39,126 bases of DNA from assembly GCA_027317845.1 (NCBI GenBank), contig DAHVQK010000006.1, positions 1-39,126 on the forward strand, written 5' to 3'. The position numbers were made by a program, and so were the translations under genes. This DNA is from Gammaproteobacteria bacterium (GTDB lineage Bacteria; Pseudomonadota; Gammaproteobacteria; Steroidobacterales; Steroidobacteraceae). A model generated the notes under the pieces. The model had not been told where the DNA came from. It was given only the letters and a program-made list of their open reading frames with translations, and made no database searches. Shown here piece by piece: positions 17,230 through 25,210 of this stretch. The stretch's first letter is position 1; each line of letters begins with the position of its first letter.

Positions 17230-18399
17230 TCACGCCGTACCGAGAGCTGCCCGGACACGCCGACCAACGCCTCGCAGTCGTGACACGGGCTCATTCGAGA
17301 ACACGAAGCGGATATATTGGGGGCCGTGGATTTCTCCCCATCCCGCCATCGCCGTTGCGCAGACGCCCTGCTGCAGCAGGCGCTGCGCCACGGCCGTTCC
17401 ATCGAGGCCGTAGTCCGATACGCGCAGCAGCATCGACCAGCCGCCCGCGGGCTTGCCGTAGGGAAGTCCCGCCAGCTCTGCCACCATGACATCCCGGCGC
17501 GCCTGCAACTCCTCTACGTAGGCGCTCATCGATTCCTGCGAGTGCTCGAGGGCGAGGGCCACGGCATCCTGGGCGATTCCGACGGGCACGACGACATTCG
17601 CCAGCGATACCGCGACGAGGTCCGGGATGAGCGCTTCCGGCGCCACGATCCAACCGACGCGCCACCCGATCATGCGCAGCTCCTTGGCGCAGGAGCCGAC
17701 CGTGATCGTGCGCTCCGCCATGCCCGGCAGGCCCGCCGGATGGATGAGCGTCCGCGCCTCGAAGACCAGCCGTTCCATGGCTGCATCGAGGATCAGCAGA
17801 AGGTCGTGCTCCCGGCACAGCGAGGCGATCGCGGCCCAGTCCGCCGTGTCGAACATGCCGCCGGAGGGCATCGAAGGCGACATCAGCAGCATCGCCCGGG
17901 TCCTGGGTCCGACAGCGCCCTGCAACGCGTCACGGTCGAGCCGCCAGGTTTCGCCCGGGGTGAACTGGAAGGGTGCGAATCTCGGCACCCCACCCGCGAG
18001 ACGCACCCGGTTGATCAGCCCCGCGTAGGTCGGGTCGGTGACGATCACCTCCTCCCCCACCTCGAGGGTCGCCAGCAGCACGTTGAGAATGCCCGACAGC
18101 CCGCCGGCGCAGATGAGGCAATGCCGCTCACCGGAATACGCGACACCGGAGAGTCGGGACACGTGCCGCGCGACCGCGTCGCGCAAGCGGGCCTGCCCGA
18201 TGAAGGGCAGGTAGCTGTTGTCGATATCCCGGGATGCCGCCTCCCGGGTCCTCGCGATGGCGGACGCATCCGGTGGAATATCGATGTCCAGATTCTCCAG
18301 CCGGAGGAAGTCACGACCGGAGGCATCGGCAAGCGCGGCCATGCGGTCGACGCCGATGCCGGCGATGTGTTCGAGTCGGGCAGGGCGAGGCCGGGGCAT
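17230..18399 (-). CDS. PLP-dependent class I/II aminotransferase with atypical active-site motifs
   Basis: Fold-type I aminotransferase of 389 residues. The PLP-binding lysine is K239 in GSCAKELRMIGWRVGW, and D205 (LILDAAMERL) should hold the pyridine nitrogen. Two usual features are changed: the NPxNPTG loop reads SPSMPSG (174-180), and the Tyr of the usual DEVY is replaced (DAAM). A MalY/PatA-like or specialised transaminase or lyase is possible, so the reaction is left open. GGGAGA precedes the ATG at 18399. It is transcribed away from a GntR/FCD regulator with only 46 nt between the start codons and a perfect palindrome in that gap, which suggests the regulator controls both genes. Confidence 0.87.
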   Translation of the reverse strand: MPRPRPARLEHIAGIGVDRMAALADASGRDFLRLENLDIDIPPDASAIARTREAASRDIDNSYLPFIGQARLRDAVARHVSRLSGVAYSGERHCLICAGGLSGILNVLLATLEVGEEVIVTDPTYAGLINRVRLAGGVPRFAPFQFTPGETWRLDRDALQGAVGPRTRAMLLMSPSMPSGGMFDTADWAAIASLCREHDLLLILDAAMERLVFEARTLIHPAGLPGMAERTITVGSCAKELRMIGWRVGWIVAPEALIPDLVAVSLANVVVPVGIAQDAVALALEHSQESMSAYVEELQARRDVMVAELAGLPYGKPAGGWSMLLRVSDYGLDGTAVAQRLLQQGVCATAMAGWGEIHGPQYIRFVFSNEPVSRLRGVGRRVRAALGTA

Positions 18400-18425
18400 G
18401 GCGTTCTCCCGAACATCTGATAGAA

Positions 18426-18440
18426 TATAGATAATCTATA
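18426..18440. promoter_or_regulatory. Palindromic operator candidate in the divergent aminotransferase/GntR promoter
   Basis: TATAGATAATCTATA is a perfect 15-nt palindrome (7-nt arms around A18433), AT-rich in a very GC-rich setting. It ends 5 nt before the ATG of the GntR gene and lies 27 nt ahead of the aminotransferase start. It overlaps -10-like sequences for both directions (TATAGA on plus, TATATT region on minus), so a bound repressor would block both. GntR/FCD operators are usually palindromes of this size. Confidence 0.6.
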
Positions 18441-18445
18441 AAATC

Positions 18446-19117
18446 ATGGATGCTCAACTGCCGCAACCCCCTGATCCGGATCGGTCCGTCGCCGAGCGCA
18501 TCGCAGAGGTCCTGACCCGCAGAATCGTGCTGGGCGAGCTGCCGCCGGGTGACAGAGTCGGCCAGGACACGGTCGCCGCCGAATTTCGCGCCAGCCACGT
18601 GCCCGTGCGCGAGGCATTTCGCAGGCTGGAAGCCCGTGGGCTTCTCGTCAGTGAGCCGCGCCGGGGTGTCAGGGTTGCGCCGATCGCCCCCGAGGCGGTC
18701 CGTGAGGTGACGGAGATGCGGGCCGCACTAGAGGTTCTTGCCTTGCGTGAGGCCGCTCATGCGCTCACGGACGCCGATCTGCAAGAGGCACGACTGGCCC
18801 TCGCGGCGGAGGAGGAGAGCGGTGATCTCATCGTGTGGGAAGAGGCCAACCGCCGGTTCCATCGGGCGCTGGTGACGCCCTGCCGCATGCCACGGCTCCT
18901 TCAGGTGATCGACGACCTTCACCAGGCGAGCACTCGCTACCTGCTGGCGACCTGGAAGAGCCTCGACTGGGAGCCCCGCTCCGATGCAGAGCACTGGGCC
19001 ATTCTCGATACCCTGACCCGCGGGGATGTCGAGGCCGCCGCCGCGGCGCTGAGCGAGCACATCCTCGCCGCGGGGCGGGCGCTGCGGCAGCGCCTGGTGG
19101 CGCGAGGACGAATCTGA
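18446..19117 (+). CDS. GntR-family transcriptional regulator, FCD (FadR) subfamily
   Basis: Metabolite-responsive DNA-binding protein of 223 residues. The winged helix-turn-helix spans about 13-75 (VAERIAEVLTRRIVLGELPP, then HVPVREAFRRLEARGLL). The helical FCD ligand domain spans about 85-210, with the His/Asp positions that often bind a metal and a carboxylate ligand. The ATG at 18446 has no Shine-Dalgarno and sits 5 nt behind a palindrome, so a leaderless message or a slightly later start is possible. It is divergent from the aminotransferase gene, its most likely target together with itself. The effector is unknown, though amino acid or organic acid is common in the subfamily. Confidence 0.9.
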   Translation: MDAQLPQPPDPDRSVAERIAEVLTRRIVLGELPPGDRVGQDTVAAEFRASHVPVREAFRRLEARGLLVSEPRRGVRVAPIAPEAVREVTEMRAALEVLALREAAHALTDADLQEARLALAAEEESGDLIVWEEANRRFHRALVTPCRMPRLLQVIDDLHQASTRYLLATWKSLDWEPRSDAEHWAILDTLTRGDVEAAAAALSEHILAAGRALRQRLVARGRI

Positions 19118-19238
19118 CTCGGCGGTAAAGATCTCCACCAGGCTCGCGGCCGGGGAGCGTGCCGGAGCAGGGAGCTGTGCTACAGTCACATGGGGGTACG
19201 GAACCCGACCCAGGGCTTCCGTCTTGCGGAGAGGCGCC

Positions 19239-19760
19239 ATGCTAAAAGGCTTCGTGCTCGGTGTAGTGGCGACGATCGTTGTGGCCGCTGTTCTCGGCTA
19301 CCTGGCTCTGGTCACCGGCGCCATTCCCGCCGGGGCCGATTCCGGTCCGCTCCCGCTCGAGAAATGGGCGGCACGGGCCTCGCTTCACGCCACGTTCGCA
19401 CGAGAGGCGCCCAAGGGACCCAATCCCGTGCCGCTCACGGAGGCCAACCTGATCGCTGGCATCCAGCTCTACGCCAAGCACTGCGCGATCTGTCACGGCA
19501 CGGCCCAGGGCGAGGCCTCGGCGAGCCCGGTGGCCTTGGGCGAGTACCCCAAGCCCCCACAGCTCGCCACCGACGGCGTGGAAGACGACCCTGAGGGCGT
19601 CACCTTCTGGAAGATCGACCATGGAATTCGTTGGACGGGCATGCCGTCGTGGAAAGCGACGCTGAGTCCCCAACAGATGTGGACGCTCGCGCTATTCCTC
19701 AAGCACATGGACAAACTGCCGCCCGCGCCGGAGCAGGACTGGCAGGTGGTGACCAACTGA
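19239..19760 (+). CDS. Membrane-anchored mono-haem cytochrome c
   Basis: Protein of 173 residues with one N-terminal membrane helix (about 4-28, LGVVATIVVAAVLGYLALV) and a periplasmic class I cytochrome c domain. The haem site CAICH is at C82-C85-H86, and the likely distal Met is M135 in GMPSW. The domain matches small cytochromes that serve as electron carriers to oxidases or dehydrogenases. ATG 19239 is chosen because GGAGAGG lies just upstream; a TTG five codons earlier is less likely. It is alone, with no oxidase or dehydrogenase gene beside it. A -10-like TACAGT lies before it. Its redox partner is not shown here. Confidence 0.88.
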   Translation: MLKGFVLGVVATIVVAAVLGYLALVTGAIPAGADSGPLPLEKWAARASLHATFAREAPKGPNPVPLTEANLIAGIQLYAKHCAICHGTAQGEASASPVALGEYPKPPQLATDGVEDDPEGVTFWKIDHGIRWTGMPSWKATLSPQQMWTLALFLKHMDKLPPAPEQDWQVVTN

Positions 19761-19801
19761 GCGTCGTGATCGCGTGAAATAGGCCGGCCGATCACCGCGG
19801 C

Positions 19802-20164
19802 GATTTCCTTGAGCGGTACGCCCTCTTGCGGATCGTCGCGGAATCCGGAGTGGCCAAGACGAGCCTGTCCCACCACCTTCACACCAAGGACGATCTCATC
19901 GCCGCCTACCTCGAGCGCGTGGATCGGAAGTTCTGGCGGTAGTGGGACGCCGTGGCCGACTCGGTTGCGGGCGATCCGGGGCGGGAGCTGATGGTGCTGC
20001 TCGAACGCAGCGGGCAGCGGGTCAGCCGCGAGGGCTATCGAGGCTGCCCGCAGATCAACGTCGCGACGGAATGCTCCGACCCCGATCACCCGCCGAGGCG
20101 GATATGCGCCCGTCACAAGGCGGTGATGTACGAGCGGCTCAAGGCGCTCGTGAGCCGCATCTGA
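19802..20164 (+). pseudogene. TetR-family regulator, truncated and with an in-frame amber codon
   Basis: One frame reads as a TetR regulator: a helix-turn-helix (IVAESGVAKTSLSHHLHTKD, then DLIAAYLERVDRKFWR), then TAG at 19940-19942, then the C-terminal half continues in the same frame (WDAVADSVAGDPGRELMVLL, GYRGCPQINVATECSDPDHP) to a TGA at 20162-20164. No start codon or full first helix is found before about 19802, so the 5' end is lost too. HHLHTKDD replaces the usual HHFPSKDD. The amber codon alone could be a sequencing error or read through, but the missing start makes a dead gene more likely. Confidence 0.8.
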
Positions 20165-20191
20165 GCGCATTCGCCTCGTTCGGGCGGCGGA

Positions 20192-20197
20192 TATACT
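20192..20197 (+). promoter_or_regulatory. Candidate -10 element of the first PLP decarboxylase gene
   Basis: TATACT is a near-consensus -10 box 36 nt before the ATG at 20234. A weak TTCGCC lies near the -35 position. GAGAG and GAG stretches shortly before the ATG could serve as ribosome site. Confidence 0.4.
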
Positions 20198-20233
20198 TCC
20201 AGACCCATCACTGCGCCACGAGAGCCGAGTCGG

Positions 20234-21703
20234 ATGAATGCCACAGGCGGTCTCATCGCCCGCATTCGCGAGCTGGAGCGGGCGGCTCGACCCCTCGAGC
20301 CGGACTCGCGGGAACGCCATGCGCTGCATGAGGCGGTAGCGGGCCATGCCGAGGCGTTTCTCGACAGGCTTCACGCGGTACCCGCCTTCGAAGCCAACAT
20401 CGCTCCCGCCATGGATCTTGCCGGGCACCGCCCCTCTGAAGAGCCGGCGGCTCTGAAGGAGCTTCTGGATCTGTACCGGCGGGCCGTGGAGGACACGGGC
20501 CTCAAGGCCTCTTCGCCGGGACACGTGGCCTACATACCCGGTGGCGGGTTGTACGCTTCGGCGCTCGGCGACTATCTCGCCGCGGTCACCAACGAGTATG
20601 CCGGCGTCCGCTTCGCGGGCCCCGGGGCGGTCGAGATGGAAAATCTGCTGCTTCGATGGATGGCCGGCCTGGCGGGTTATCCCGCCGGCGCGCACGGCAA
20701 CCTCACCTCCGGCGGAAGCATCGCCAATCTCATCGCCGTGGTGACGGCCCGCGAGGCTCACGGTCTGCGCTGTGCCGACATTCCGCGGGCCGTGGTCTAC
20801 CTCACCGCACAGGCGCACCACTCCCTCGAGAAGGCGCTGCGGATCGCGGGCCTGGGCGAGTGCGTGCGGCACCGGGTGGCCGTCGATGCCGGTCAGCGAA
20901 TGGTGCCCGAGGCCCTGCAGCGCGCCATCGCGGACGATCGCGCCGCGGGGCTGCGGCCGTGGCTGGTGCTGTCCGCCGCGGGAAGCACCGATGTCGGGGC
21001 GATCGATCCGCTGCAGCGCATCGGGCGGATCACGACCGCGGAGGGATTGTGGTATCACGTCGATGCGGCGTACGGCGGTTTTTTCCTGCTTTGCCGGGAG
21101 GTGCGCGAACGCCTTGGCGGGCTCGAACTATCGGACTCGCTCGTCATGGATCCCCACAAGAGCCTCTTTCTTCCGTACGGAATCGGCGCCGTCCTGGTGC
21201 GGGACGGCGAGCAGCTGGCCCGTGCCCATCACTACCATGCGGACTACATGCAGGACGCCGTCGCGAATTCCCGGGCGGCCGACTCGCCGGCCGACCTGTC
21301 GCCGGAGCTCAGCAAGCACTTTCGCGGCCCACGGCTATGGCTCCCGCTGCTCCTCTACGGCGTTGCGCCCTTCCGCGCCTGCCTGGAGGAAAAGCTCTTC
21401 CTCACCCGGTACTTCCACGAGCGCGTACGGTCCCTGGGCTTCGAGGTGGGTCCGGAGCCCGAGCTGACGGTCAGCACCTACCGGTGGCTGCCCCAGCGCG
21501 GGGACGCGGATGCATTCAACGAAGCTCTGGTCCGCTCCATCCAGCAGGACGGCCGTGTCTTCGTGTCCTCAACTCGCATCGCTGGATGTTATTTCCTGCG
21601 TCTGGCTGTCCTTGGTTTCCGGACGCATCTGGAGACGATCGATCTCACGCTTCAGGTTCTGGCCGAAAAGGTGGCCAAACTGGAGACATCCGGGGATTTC
21701 TGA
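20234..21703 (+). CDS. Group II pyridoxal-5'-phosphate amino acid decarboxylase
   Basis: PLP-dependent decarboxylase of 489 residues in the aromatic-L-amino-acid/glutamate/tyrosine decarboxylase group. The PLP lysine is K309 in MDPHKSLFLPYG, D277 in HVDAAYGG binds the pyridine nitrogen, TSGGSIANL (158-166) binds the phosphate, and HH in AQAHHSLEKA supplies the stacking His. DPHKS instead of the NPHKW of aromatic decarboxylases points to a different branch, so an aromatic substrate should not be assumed. It is a distant paralogue of the gene at 34318 with little identity outside motifs. A 10-bp hairpin follows the stop. It has its own promoter candidate and no operon partner. Confidence 0.9.
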   Translation: MNATGGLIARIRELERAARPLEPDSRERHALHEAVAGHAEAFLDRLHAVPAFEANIAPAMDLAGHRPSEEPAALKELLDLYRRAVEDTGLKASSPGHVAYIPGGGLYASALGDYLAAVTNEYAGVRFAGPGAVEMENLLLRWMAGLAGYPAGAHGNLTSGGSIANLIAVVTAREAHGLRCADIPRAVVYLTAQAHHSLEKALRIAGLGECVRHRVAVDAGQRMVPEALQRAIADDRAAGLRPWLVLSAAGSTDVGAIDPLQRIGRITTAEGLWYHVDAAYGGFFLLCREVRERLGGLELSDSLVMDPHKSLFLPYGIGAVLVRDGEQLARAHHYHADYMQDAVANSRAADSPADLSPELSKHFRGPRLWLPLLLYGVAPFRACLEEKLFLTRYFHERVRSLGFEVGPEPELTVSTYRWLPQRGDADAFNEALVRSIQQDGRVFVSSTRIAGCYFLRLAVLGFRTHLETIDLTLQVLAEKVAKLETSGDF

Positions 21704-21706
21704 TAC

Positions 21707-21737
21707 CGGTCGCCGCCACGCCCGGGTGCGGCGACCG
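21707..21737. terminator. Hairpin between convergent decarboxylase and membrane-protein genes
   Basis: CGGTCGCCGC (21707-21716) pairs perfectly with GCGGCGACCG (21728-21737) around an 11-nt loop. It starts 4 nt after the decarboxylase stop and ends 15 nt before the stop of the opposite gene. There is no U-run, so it may be Rho-assisted or a message-stabilising hairpin. Confidence 0.55.
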
Positions 21738-21752
21738 TGTCCTGGAGTGGTC

Positions 21753-22148
21753 TCACACCTGTTCCGCAGCAGCACCGGCCGGCGTGGCGCTCTGGGGGAT
21801 CCGGCGAGCCAGGGCATGCCCGAGCCCCATCGCGATGAGGCCAACGAGGAGATGGACCGATTGGATCACCCAGTGCAGGGATCCGGGCATCAGTTGCGGC
21901 TGCGCCATGCCGAGCGCGGGCACGATCAGGCTCCAGAGGAGAACGACGAGCACGAACCCTCTGCTCGAGCGCGCGGCGAGGGCAATGCCGGCCAGAACCC
22001 ACAGACACACCACGAAAAGCATGCCGAGCAGCATGTGCAGGGGCAGAAGATCGAGCGCCCGGCCGCTCCAGAAAAGCGCTCCCAGCACGATGAGGGCGAG
22101 CCCCAGGAGACTCAGCAGCGCGCGCGCGATGAGAACAGTACGCTTCAT
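21753..22148 (-). CDS. Small four-helix integral membrane protein of unknown function
   Basis: Hydrophobic protein of 131 residues with about four membrane helices (roughly 6-28, 34-58, 66-82 and 91-112) and short polar ends. No catalytic or binding motif stands out, and I do not recognise the family. GAGAGG precedes the ATG at 22148, and the coding bias matches neighbours, supporting a real gene. A TATACT-like box (22220-22225 on the reverse strand) lies upstream. It is convergent with the decarboxylase gene and divergent from the methyltransferase gene, so its context gives no function. Helix lengths and GxxxG-like spacing resemble small DUF membrane proteins found beside respiratory genes, but this is weak. 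Confidence 0.7.
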   Translation of the reverse strand: MKRTVLIARALLSLLGLALIVLGALFWSGRALDLLPLHMLLGMLFVVCLWVLAGIALAARSSRGFVLVVLLWSLIVPALGMAQPQLMPGSLHWVIQSVHLLVGLIAMGLGHALARRIPQSATPAGAAAEQV

Positions 22149-22219
22149 GATGACCTCTCAAGGGGGCGAGCGGCCCGATCCGGGAACGCACCCTTGCCCA
22201 TTTGATTGACTAGACATGG

Positions 22220-22225
22220 AGTATA
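22220..22225 (-). promoter_or_regulatory. Candidate -10 element of the four-helix membrane-protein gene
   Basis: Read on the minus strand this is TATACT, about 70 nt before the ATG at 22148. A TTGCCG lies about 15 nt further upstream, slightly short for a -35 spacing. The region 22149-22386 between the divergent genes shows nothing else that I can name. Confidence 0.3.
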
Positions 22226-22386
22226 GCGAATATGACGGTGCGGCAAGGTCCGGCGCTGGTGCGCTCATGCCGCATGGGCCGCCGGCGGACCCGCGCGTAG
22301 CGCACGCGGGCGGAGCTGGTGGCCGCGGCGCGCTGCCCGCCGTCGCGTAAGATGCGGTGGTTGCGGGTGTGGCTCCGGAGTGACAC

Positions 22387-23310
22387 GTGGCGAGTGACGA
22401 GAATGTCCCGACGGCAGACCTTTGGTCGCAATGGCTGCTGCACCAGCGCCACGCGGATGATCCTCGGCTGCAAGAGGCTGTCGTCGCTGTCGTCGATCGC
22501 TACATCGACCGAGTAATCGACGGCGCGCAACTCACCGCCGGTCAGACGCTGGTGGACGTCGGTACGGGCGAGGGACTGGTCGCGTTTCGTGCCATGGAGC
22601 GCGTCGGTCAATCGCTGCGTGCATGGCTGACGGACGTGTCGGGGCCGATGCTGCAACACGCCCGCGCCCAGGCCGAGGCGCGCGGCGTTCTCGGCCAGTG
22701 CTCGTTCCTGCACTGCGCGGCAGATCGCCTCGAGGGCATTGACGATGCATCCGCGGACTGCGTCACGACGCGCTCAGCGCTGGCGTACGTGGCCGACAAG
22801 ATCGGCGCGCTGCGCGAATTCCACCGTGTCCTGAAGCCCGGAGGTCGGATCTCCCTCGCGGAGCCGGTCTTCCAGGACGATGCGGTCGAGGCCAAAGCGA
22901 TCAAGGCGGTCATCGACTCGAAGCCGGCGCAAGGGGTGAGCCCGCTGCTGATCCTGCTGCATCGGTGGAAGGCCGCGCAGTTTCCGGATAGCGCGGAGAA
23001 GATCAGCGCCAGCCCGATCGCCAACTATTGCGAGCGCGACCTGCTTCGCTTCGCGCAGGAGGCCGGCTTCATCGATCTGCACCTCGAGCTGCACATCGAC
23101 ACCGGACCCTCGATCGTGCGTTCCTGGGATGCGTTCGTGCACAACTCCCCGCACCCGCTCGCTCCGTCCCTGAGCCGCATCATGACCGAGCAGTTCACGG
23201 TTGCGGAACGGGAGTATTTCGAGCGCAGCATGCGGCCGGTCATCGAGAATCCGAACGCGGTCAGTACCGACCGCATGGTGTACCTGACAGCGCGCAAGGC
23301 GCTCGCCTGA
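22387..23310 (+). CDS. Class I SAM-dependent methyltransferase
   Basis: Methyltransferase of 307 residues. SAM motif I is VDVGTGEG (56-63), followed by an acidic post-I residue (LTDVSGPML) and a Methyltransf_11-type core, with FHRVLKPGGRISLAEP (motif III region). The C-terminal 130 residues add a helical cap that could select substrate. The closest general types are UbiE/arsenite or small-molecule methyltransferases; the metal-binding cysteines of ArsM are absent. GTG at 22387 is preceded by CGGAG. It is convergent with the molybdate-type ABC operon. Substrate is not indicated by neighbours. Confidence 0.88.
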   Translation: MASDENVPTADLWSQWLLHQRHADDPRLQEAVVAVVDRYIDRVIDGAQLTAGQTLVDVGTGEGLVAFRAMERVGQSLRAWLTDVSGPMLQHARAQAEARGVLGQCSFLHCAADRLEGIDDASADCVTTRSALAYVADKIGALREFHRVLKPGGRISLAEPVFQDDAVEAKAIKAVIDSKPAQGVSPLLILLHRWKAAQFPDSAEKISASPIANYCERDLLRFAQEAGFIDLHLELHIDTGPSIVRSWDAFVHNSPHPLAPSLSRIMTEQFTVAEREYFERSMRPVIENPNAVSTDRMVYLTARKALA

Positions 23311-23313
23311 GCC

Positions 23314-23356
23314 GGCGCAGCCATTGCGGACTCCCCGGGGGACGATGGCCGGCGCC
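23314..23356. terminator. Imperfect hairpin between methyltransferase and ABC genes
   Basis: GGCGC and GCCAT (23314-23318, 23320-23324) pair with ATGGC and GCGCC (23345-23349, 23352-23356) with small bulges, and the loop carries an inner CCCC/GGGG pairing. It lies between convergent stops and may terminate both, without a U-run. Confidence 0.4.
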
Positions 23357-23379
23357 GTATCCGTGACCCGGTGGCCGAG

Positions 23380-25206
23380 TCAGTCGAGCGGCCAGACCTG
23401 CACGCGATCGGGATCGATGTCGAAGCGGCAAGGCGCGCCTGGCGGCAGATCGCTCCCGCCCGCGACTTTCAGGCGCGTGCTTCCGAAGCGGACCAGGCGC
23501 TGCGGCGTGGGATGCTCGAGGAGCGCTTCCACCGTGCCTTCGTGCGCCCCATCGGATCTCACCCAGGTCCGCTCCGGCGGGACGCTCCAGCCCACCCGGC
23601 CCGGCCTGAGCGGCGGTCCCGATACCTCGATGCACGTGCCATTGCCCACATCGATCCGAGTCTCGCCGGCGGCGACGCCTGCCGCGAGGTTGTCCGCCCC
23701 GAGCAGCCGCGCGGCCAGCTCGCTCACCGGCCGCCTGAAGACATCCCGCATTGCGCCGGATTGCAGCGGACGCCCCCGCTCGAGAATGAGAATCTCATCG
23801 GCCAACAGCGCCGCCTCCTGCGGATCGTGCGTCACCAGCAGCGTGATCCCCTCGATCTCATCCTGAAGAGTCAGGAGCACCTGGCGCAGCGATGCGCGCA
23901 GGGGCGTGTCGAGCGCCGAGAACGGCTCATCCAACAGCATCAGGTCCGCCGGTCTGACCAGCGCCCGCGCGAGCGCCACGCGCTGTTGCTGTCCGAGCGA
24001 CAGCTCCGCCGGACGCCGGTGCTCGAGGCCGGAAAGGCCCAGCCTCTCGATCCAATGGGCCACCGCGCGCGGGTGCGCTCCCACCGGGAAGCGCAACTGT
24101 CCAGCCAGGTCCAGGTGCGGAAACAGGCCATAGCTTTGCGGCACGTAGGCCACCGCCCGCGCGGCGGGGCCACGGTGCGTCAGCTCCCGCCGGCCTATCC
24201 TGACGACGGCCCGGTCGGGACGCTCGAGCCCGGCGATCAGCTTCAGGGTCAGCGATTTGCCGCAACCCGAGGGGCCGAGGATCGCGAGCCGCCGCGAATG
24301 AGGGTGCCAGGCAACCGCCAGGTGGAACCCCTCGAGACGTTTCTCGACATCGATCGCGAGCTGCGGCGGATCCGACGGCGGCCCCCCCTTGCGGGGTTCG
24401 GGGCGGATCGTCGCGGATGAGGTCTGCAGGCTCGCGTGGTCCGTGCGCCTGGCAGCGCGTGAGCCCAAGACGCCGCTCAACGCCATCACGGCCAGCGCCA
24501 GGACGAGCGCGGGTAACAGCACCGGCAGCATGGCCGGCAGACCCTGCGCCCCGAAGGCGACGAAGGTGTAGACCGGGAGCGAGTACGGGTGGTAGGCGAC
24601 CATGACGGTGGCCCCGAATTCGCCGAAGGCGCGCAGCCAGGCCAGGAGCAGGCCGGCGAGGAGTGAGGGCCTCACCACCGCCAGACTGACCCGCCAGAAC
24701 ACCTCGAGCGGACCGCGGCCGAGCGTGGCCGCGACATCCTCCAGCGCCGGATCCATGGCGGCGAAGGCCGATCGTGCCGCGATGATCACGAACGGCGCTG
24801 CGACGAACGCTTCCGCGAGCACGACGCCCGCGAACGAGTCGGTCAACGCGCCATTCGTGACACGGCCGAGCGGCGAGTCATAGCCGACCAGAAACAGCAG
24901 CAGCACCCCGCTCGCAAGGGGCGGCAGCGCGAGGGGAAGCTGCACCAGAAAACCGAGCAGTGACATCGCCCGGCCCGGGCGGCGCGCCAGGAGATATCCC
25001 AACGGAACGCCGAGCAGGGCTACCAGGGCAGTGGCGGTCGTGGCGCTCGCGAGCGAGATTTCGCACGCGTGGAGCAGCGTCGCATAGTCGATCGCGCTCC
25101 AGCGGGCCAAAGCAACCTGCTGCACGCCGGCGATGAGTGGCGCGATGAGATAGACCGCCAGAAGCCCCGCGAGCCATGGCAGTGGCGAGGCTACCTTGCG
25201 GTTCAT
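23380..25206 (-). CDS. Fused ABC transporter permease-ATPase, molybdate/tungstate type (ModB-ModC fusion)
   Basis: A single 608-residue chain joins the two parts of an oxyanion importer. Residues 1-250 are a ModB-like permease with about five to six helices and an EAA loop at 156-180 (EDVAATLGRGPLEVFWRVSL). A Pro/Ser/Arg linker (about 250-282) leads to an ATPase: Walker A GPSGCGKS (311-318), signature ELSLGQQQR (from 401), Walker B LMLLDEPFSALD and switch H460. A C-terminal domain (about 500-608) looks like TOBE/MOP, which in ModC binds molybdate. Normally these are separate genes. It begins 4 nt behind the binding-protein gene, so the two form one operon. Substrate choice between molybdate and tungstate is not certain. 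Confidence 0.88.
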   Translation of the reverse strand: MNRKVASPLPWLAGLLAVYLIAPLIAGVQQVALARWSAIDYATLLHACEISLASATTATALVALLGVPLGYLLARRPGRAMSLLGFLVQLPLALPPLASGVLLLFLVGYDSPLGRVTNGALTDSFAGVVLAEAFVAAPFVIIAARSAFAAMDPALEDVAATLGRGPLEVFWRVSLAVVRPSLLAGLLLAWLRAFGEFGATVMVAYHPYSLPVYTFVAFGAQGLPAMLPVLLPALVLALAVMALSGVLGSRAARRTDHASLQTSSATIRPEPRKGGPPSDPPQLAIDVEKRLEGFHLAVAWHPHSRRLAILGPSGCGKSLTLKLIAGLERPDRAVVRIGRRELTHRGPAARAVAYVPQSYGLFPHLDLAGQLRFPVGAHPRAVAHWIERLGLSGLEHRRPAELSLGQQQRVALARALVRPADLMLLDEPFSALDTPLRASLRQVLLTLQDEIEGITLLVTHDPQEAALLADEILILERGRPLQSGAMRDVFRRPVSELAARLLGADNLAAGVAAGETRIDVGNGTCIEVSGPPLRPGRVGWSVPPERTWVRSDGAHEGTVEALLEHPTPQRLVRFGSTRLKVAGGSDLPPGAPCRFDIDPDRVQVWPLD

Positions 25207-25210
25207 CAGG

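Noticed and set aside
19493-21058. Minus-strand open frame of about 521 codons opposite the cytochrome c, TetR relic and decarboxylase
   Set aside because: It crosses three unrelated units, has no motif and follows the complement of the decarboxylase codon bias.
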